From Caldifarciminota bacterium (GTDB lineage: Bacteria; Hydrothermota; Tepidihabitantia; SM23-42; JAOAFX01): a DNA stretch of 52,901 nucleotides. Of the stretch, positions 48,938 to 52,901 are shown in pieces; position 1 is the first letter of the stretch, and the number at the start of each line of letters is the position of its first letter. Under the pieces are notes generated by a model. It was not told the DNA's origin. It did no database searches and worked only from the letters and a program-made list of their open reading frames with translations. The translations under genes and the position numbers were made by a program. The DNA lies in assembly GCA_026416055.1 (NCBI GenBank), contig JAOAFX010000002.1, forward strand, positions 1 through 52,901, in the 5' to 3' direction.

Positions 48938-51361
48938 TTAGAATTTAACCCGATATCTATCCTTTAATTCAGCCTTTTTACCCTTATTCCAGCCCGAAAC
49001 CTTGCTGAAGTAACCGGTTACCCTGGTTATATGGTCTATCTTTTTACTTCCGCACCATGGACAAGAGTCTGCAAGTCCCCTTGAAGTCTTGAAACACGAA
49101 TTACAGGTTGTAAATTCCGGCGAAAAGGCTATCTGGGCATTGCGGGTGTGATTGAATGTTTTTACAACAAAATTAGCGATCGATTCCTTTGGTGGCTGTG
49201 ATTCGCCTAACCAGACATGGGTCAAAGCACCGGCTTCAATCATATCATGGAATTTACCTTCAATCTTCACACGTTCTATCGGGTCAATGGGAATACCTAT
49301 ATTTAGGTATGTAGAATTTGTATAGTATACAGAATTAGTCTTTACATCTCCTTTTACTACAGAGAGTGCATCATTGGGATAATGCTCAAGGTCAAGTCGT
49401 GCCATCCGATGGGCTGCAGATTCGGCTGGAGTCTGTTCCATAACAAACCGCATATTATACTGCTTTGACAATTCTTTCACCCGGTGATACATGTAGGCAA
49501 CCACTTTCAATCCAAATTTCAAACTATCAACATCTTCATGCATCTGCTTACCAGTGTGGTATTGAACGAGTTCATTCAAGCCAAGAAGTCCTATTAGATA
49601 TGTAGCACGATGGAGACGGAGATAAGGTTCACCATCCTGTTCCATGGTAAGGAGGGCAAGGGGCCCTTCATCCTTTAAATTTATCAATTTTTCAATAAAT
49701 GCCTTTTTCTGGATATGAGCCTTTACAGCATAATCGAGGAACTGATCAATTTTTTTGAACAATAACTCATCATCACCTTTAGCAAAATATGCAGCACGCG
49801 GCAGATTCAAAGTAACATTCTGCAATGCAGTGTAACGCATCTTCCATGGTGTACGGGCATCTTCTATATCATTCTTTTCAAGTTTAAATGAAAGCCTGCA
49901 ACATTCAGATATTTTCGCAGTTTCACCACGATCAAAGACATAGTAGGTATTACCGCGCTTGGCAGAGATTTCGGCAATGTGATTTAAAAAATCCTGCCAT
50001 CCCGGTGTCCGGAAGAAATCTTCTGTGATATGGACGAGTGGTTTGGGAAAGAAGAAAGGCCTGCCGGTCCCATCGCCATCAAGGTATATATCGAATAATG
50101 CCCAGGCAAATTTTTGTGCTTCGGGAAGATAATCAATATATTTCTTACCGGTGTATTCACCACCGGGTCCAATTGCATCGACATCTCTGAAATGTTTCGG
50201 AATTTCCCAGTAGATATTCAAATCAGAGAAGATTGCCTGTCCACCCCGTGCCACAGATTGCTGGGAATATTCAAATACCATCATCTGGGCAATCTGGTGA
50301 ATTTCTCTATCTGATAAACCGGTCAAAAAAGGAGCGAAGAATATATTTACCGCATCCCAGCCGATGGCTCCGGCAAAGTGCCCCTGGAGTGCGGCAGAAA
50401 ACTTTACCATATGGGCGAGTAATGTATCTGGATGTTTTGCAGGTTTTGCAATTGATAATGCATTAGGCAAATTCAAACCAAATTTTTTTACATATTCAAG
50501 GGATTGCCCTGAACAATAAGGACGGTCCCCAAATCCTAAATCATGGAGATGGATATCACCTCTAATATGTGCATCAGCAACCTCACGGCTGAAGACCTGA
50601 GAGAGCATATATTGTTTTTTTATCGTCTCGGCAAGTGTCATATTCGTCGCTTCGGGATTATGAGGGATATTGGCATTCTCACGGTTTGCATATAAAATTA
50701 TTTTTTCTGCATCATACAACGGAACACCGAGACGCATGTGGCGTAACCGGGCGTGTTCAAGCCCATGTTCAATCAGTTTCATGTTCACGATCTCTCTTAT
50801 CAATGCCGAAGAGAGCAGTTCCACATTTGAATTCAGTATCGTTTCTTCAGTTTCGCGGGCAATTTTCTCGGCAGTATCACGGTCAATATTTGTTTCATTT
50901 AATAGTGCATCAACAATTTTAGAACGATCCCAGGAGACAAAATCATCATCCGATGTCCGGACAAATAAGGCGTAGTCAGTCGTCTCCCTCTCCTCGGGTT
51001 TTTTTTCTAACAATTTCTTCTTTCTCAATATTTCACGCTGCTTCCTATAAAGGATAAAGGCCTTGGCGGTTCGGGCATTACCATTTTCAATGAGAATTTT
51101 TTCAACAGCATCTTGTATCTCTTCAACCGTTGGTGGTTTATCACCTTTAATAGTATAAAGAAACAAAACGACCTCATCGGCGAGGGCTTCAGCAAGTTTT
51201 CTGTTTTCACCACCTACAGCCCGTGCGGCTTTGAATATCGCATTGGCAATCTTTGATTTATCAAAAGGAACAATCTTCCCATCCCTTTTTATAACATATT
51301 GAAAAATTTTTTCCTTGGGAACCTCTTCTCCCATTCCAATTCTTAATGTTTTTTCTTCCAT
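48938..51361 (-). CDS. nrdD: Anaerobic (class III) ribonucleoside-triphosphate reductase
   Basis: ATP-cone N-terminus (KRDGKIVPFDKSKIANAI), C-terminal CNSC...CPWC zinc site and RVTGYFS glycyl-radical motif. Confidence 0.96.
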   Translation of the reverse strand: MEEKTLRIGMGEEVPKEKIFQYVIKRDGKIVPFDKSKIANAIFKAARAVGGENRKLAEALADEVVLFLYTIKGDKPPTVEEIQDAVEKILIENGNARTAKAFILYRKQREILRKKKLLEKKPEERETTDYALFVRTSDDDFVSWDRSKIVDALLNETNIDRDTAEKIARETEETILNSNVELLSSALIREIVNMKLIEHGLEHARLRHMRLGVPLYDAEKIILYANRENANIPHNPEATNMTLAETIKKQYMLSQVFSREVADAHIRGDIHLHDLGFGDRPYCSGQSLEYVKKFGLNLPNALSIAKPAKHPDTLLAHMVKFSAALQGHFAGAIGWDAVNIFFAPFLTGLSDREIHQIAQMMVFEYSQQSVARGGQAIFSDLNIYWEIPKHFRDVDAIGPGGEYTGKKYIDYLPEAQKFAWALFDIYLDGDGTGRPFFFPKPLVHITEDFFRTPGWQDFLNHIAEISAKRGNTYYVFDRGETAKISECCRLSFKLEKNDIEDARTPWKMRYTALQNVTLNLPRAAYFAKGDDELLFKKIDQFLDYAVKAHIQKKAFIEKLINLKDEGPLALLTMEQDGEPYLRLHRATYLIGLLGLNELVQYHTGKQMHEDVDSLKFGLKVVAYMYHRVKELSKQYNMRFVMEQTPAESAAHRMARLDLEHYPNDALSVVKGDVKTNSVYYTNSTYLNIGIPIDPIERVKIEGKFHDMIEAGALTHVWLGESQPPKESIANFVVKTFNHTRNAQIAFSPEFTTCNSCFKTSRGLADSCPWCGSKKIDHITRVTGYFSKVSGWNKGKKAELKDRYRVKF

Positions 51362-51816
51362 CTTCGCTCCTTTTTTAATTTTTGTAATTCTTTGGCAAAA
51401 TAGTCTATATTTTTAAATTTCTTATATACGGATGCGAAACGCACATAGGCAACTTCGTCTATTTTCAATAAGCGGTCTAAAACCATCTGACCAATTTCTG
51501 AAGACTTCACCTCCATTTTATAACGGTCTGAAAGAGAATCTTCTATTTCATTGACAATAGATTCAATCTTCTGGGCGGAAATAGGCCTTTTACGACAGGC
51601 AAGTGCAATTCCACCCAGCAGTTTTGATCGGTCATAAGGTTCCCTTGTGCCATCCCTTTTTATCACCACCAGCGGCATACGCTCGACAGTCTCATAGGTT
51701 GTGAACCTGAAATGGCATTTCAAACACTCACGCCTTCTTCTCGTTACAGAACCAGCCTGAGATGCCCTTGTTTCTAACACCTTATCCCGATTATACCCGC
51801 ACCTTGGACACTTCAT
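51343..51816 (-). CDS. nrdR: Transcriptional repressor NrdR
   Basis: MKCPRCGYNRDKVLETRASQAGSVTRRRRECLKCHFRFTTYE plus ATP cone. Confidence 0.97.
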   Translation of the reverse strand: MKCPRCGYNRDKVLETRASQAGSVTRRRRECLKCHFRFTTYETVERMPLVVIKRDGTREPYDRSKLLGGIALACRKRPISAQKIESIVNEIEDSLSDRYKMEVKSSEIGQMVLDRLLKIDEVAYVRFASVYKKFKNIDYFAKELQKLKKERRWKKKH

Positions 51817-51853
51817 TTACATCCTTTCCTGTATGGTTTCTCCGTTTTAAAAA

Positions 51854-51869
51854 ACACTATATATAGAGC
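51854..51869. promoter_or_regulatory. NrdR-box-like site ACACTATATATAGAGC
   Basis: Close match to the remembered NrdR consensus acaCwAtATaTwGtgt, located just downstream of the nrdR promoter. Confidence 0.6.
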
Positions 51870-51878
51870 AACATGCCC

Positions 51879-51906
51879 ATTATATCCATAATTTCAATTA
51901 TGTCAA
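51879..51906 (-). promoter_or_regulatory. nrdR-nrdD promoter
   Basis: -35 TTGACA (51901-51906), 16-bp spacer, -10 TATAAT (51879-51884). Confidence 0.85.
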
Positions 51907-51922
51907 GTGGAAAGTTAAAAGT

Positions 51923-52366
51923 TCAAATTTTTGATTTGAGAACTTTTACTAATTCATCCAGCTTCTCTTTAATTTCAATACTCATCTCTTCCCCGATTTC
52001 TCCCTTTTTATCAATAACGATACCAAAGATTTTTATCCTCTCTGGCAGTTTCAGATTTAATTGTCTTCCGAGTTCAATAGCACTGGCAAGATTGATACTG
52101 TGCAAATACGAAAAACTTTTCAAGCCCACAAAATCTTCTATTTTGAGTTGCAAAACACTTCCAGCAGGCGTATCAGAATCCAAAACGCTATCAATCACAA
52201 TTACTTCGTCATAACCTTCAATCGCTTCAAGAAAATCAATCCCGCTGAAGGCACCGGTCTTTAAATCAATATCCTGATAATTTTCTTTTAGTCTTTGGGC
52301 AACGATTATACCAAGTGCATCATTCCCACAGTATTCATTCCCGATGCCGATGATGAGTCTTTTCAT
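51923..52366 (-). CDS. NiFe hydrogenase maturation protease
   Basis: LIIGIGNEYCGNDALGIIVAQRL; next to a hydrogenase large subunit. Confidence 0.92.
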   Translation of the reverse strand: MKRLIIGIGNEYCGNDALGIIVAQRLKENYQDIDLKTGAFSGIDFLEAIEGYDEVIVIDSVLDSDTPAGSVLQLKIEDFVGLKSFSYLHSINLASAIELGRQLNLKLPERIKIFGIVIDKKGEIGEEMSIEIKEKLDELVKVLKSKI

Positions 52367-52372
52367 CTTTTA

Positions 52373-52400
52373 ATTCTACTCAATTATGCGATTGTGTCAA
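52373..52400 (-). promoter_or_regulatory. Promoter of maturation protease gene
   Basis: -35 TTGACA (52395-52400), 16-bp spacer, -10 TAGAAT (52373-52378), 6 nt before ATG. Confidence 0.75.
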
Positions 52401-52721
52401 TTGATTCTTCAGTGACCTATCAATTGTAGCTTCCATCTTCAGTTGGACGAAATTCAAATAAAGGGCAACAGGTTTGCAATTGTCTTTTCATGCAGAAAAG
52501 TCCCCTGGACTAATTTACAAAAATTATCAATGCAGGATGAAAAGATTATACCCCGCAGGTTCTGGTTCTTAGAAACGACCATATCGAACAAAGCATCAGC
52601 AAGCTAATGCATTCCAGAAATTTTCATAAGTTTACACTTTCAGTTAGCTTGAAAAAGATAGCCCTGCTTCATTCTCCGCAGCTAAGGACGTCTCGCCCAT
52701 GAGTTTATCTCAAAATTGAAG

Positions 52722-52739
52722 CCCCCCTTAAAAAGGGGG
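52722..52739. terminator. Hairpin CCCCCTTAAAAAGGGGG after hydrogenase gene
   Basis: Short C-run/G-run inverted repeat in the intergenic region; terminator or repeat. Confidence 0.4.
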
Positions 52740-52774
52740 ACAGAAAATGTAGTTATAAATTATTAACCAGTGGA

Positions 52775-52901
52775 TTAGTTTCTTATCGTCCTGATTATTT
52801 CACCCTTCGCACTGCGTATATTTATCTCAATCGGCACCTGACCGGGCAAATTATGGGTTGCACACGCAAAACAGGGATCATAGGCGCGGAATGCCATCTC
52901 A
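52775..52901 (-). CDS. NiFe hydrogenase large subunit, C-terminal end (runs off window edge)
   Basis: Reverse translation EMAFRAYDPCFACATHNLPGQVPIEINIRSAKGEIIRTIRN*, with DPCxxCxxH metal ligand motif and C-terminal extension. Confidence 0.93.
   Translation of the reverse strand, partial: EMAFRAYDPCFACATHNLPGQVPIEINIRSAKGEIIRTIRN

Overview
The window is about 52.9 kb of bacterial chromosome, gene-dense with many overlapping genes. It looks like an uncultured thermophile-like lineage; a WOR-3-type affiliation is only a guess. Left to right: F-type ATP synthase genes (-); rpmB, ZIP transporter, UbiA (+); HU (-); a 2-oxoacid:ferredoxin oxidoreductase operon, a B12-binding radical SAM/DUF2344 protein, RNase G and transketolase (+); radical SAM protein (-); an AT-rich repeat-bearing region with an orphan gene; a GxxExxY + AAA ATPase pair (+); pfkA (-); smpB-amidase-murI-rph-rluD (+); serS (-); a 15-kb his/trp/aro supra-operon (-); a Ser/Thr kinase-TPR-FHA/GAF/cyclase signalling operon (-); TPR, DksA-like and lspA (+); nrdR-nrdD (-); hydrogenase maturation protease and the 3' end of a NiFe hydrogenase large subunit (-). 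The main discovery candidate is an unannotated 45-codon leader ORF (41781..41918, -) directly upstream of hisG. Its C-terminal half reads HNHTTFHFNHYWYWHFRAQ, so 12 of 16 consecutive codons are His, Phe, Tyr or Trp, matching the pathways of the operon downstream. It runs into a very stable hairpin followed by a T-run. I interpret this as a composite multi-amino-acid attenuator. A second pattern is promoter uniformity: nearly every visible promoter is TTGACN-16 bp-TATAAT, and several sit 5-8 nt from the start codon, implying leaderless mRNAs. All calls are by eye; no searches were run.
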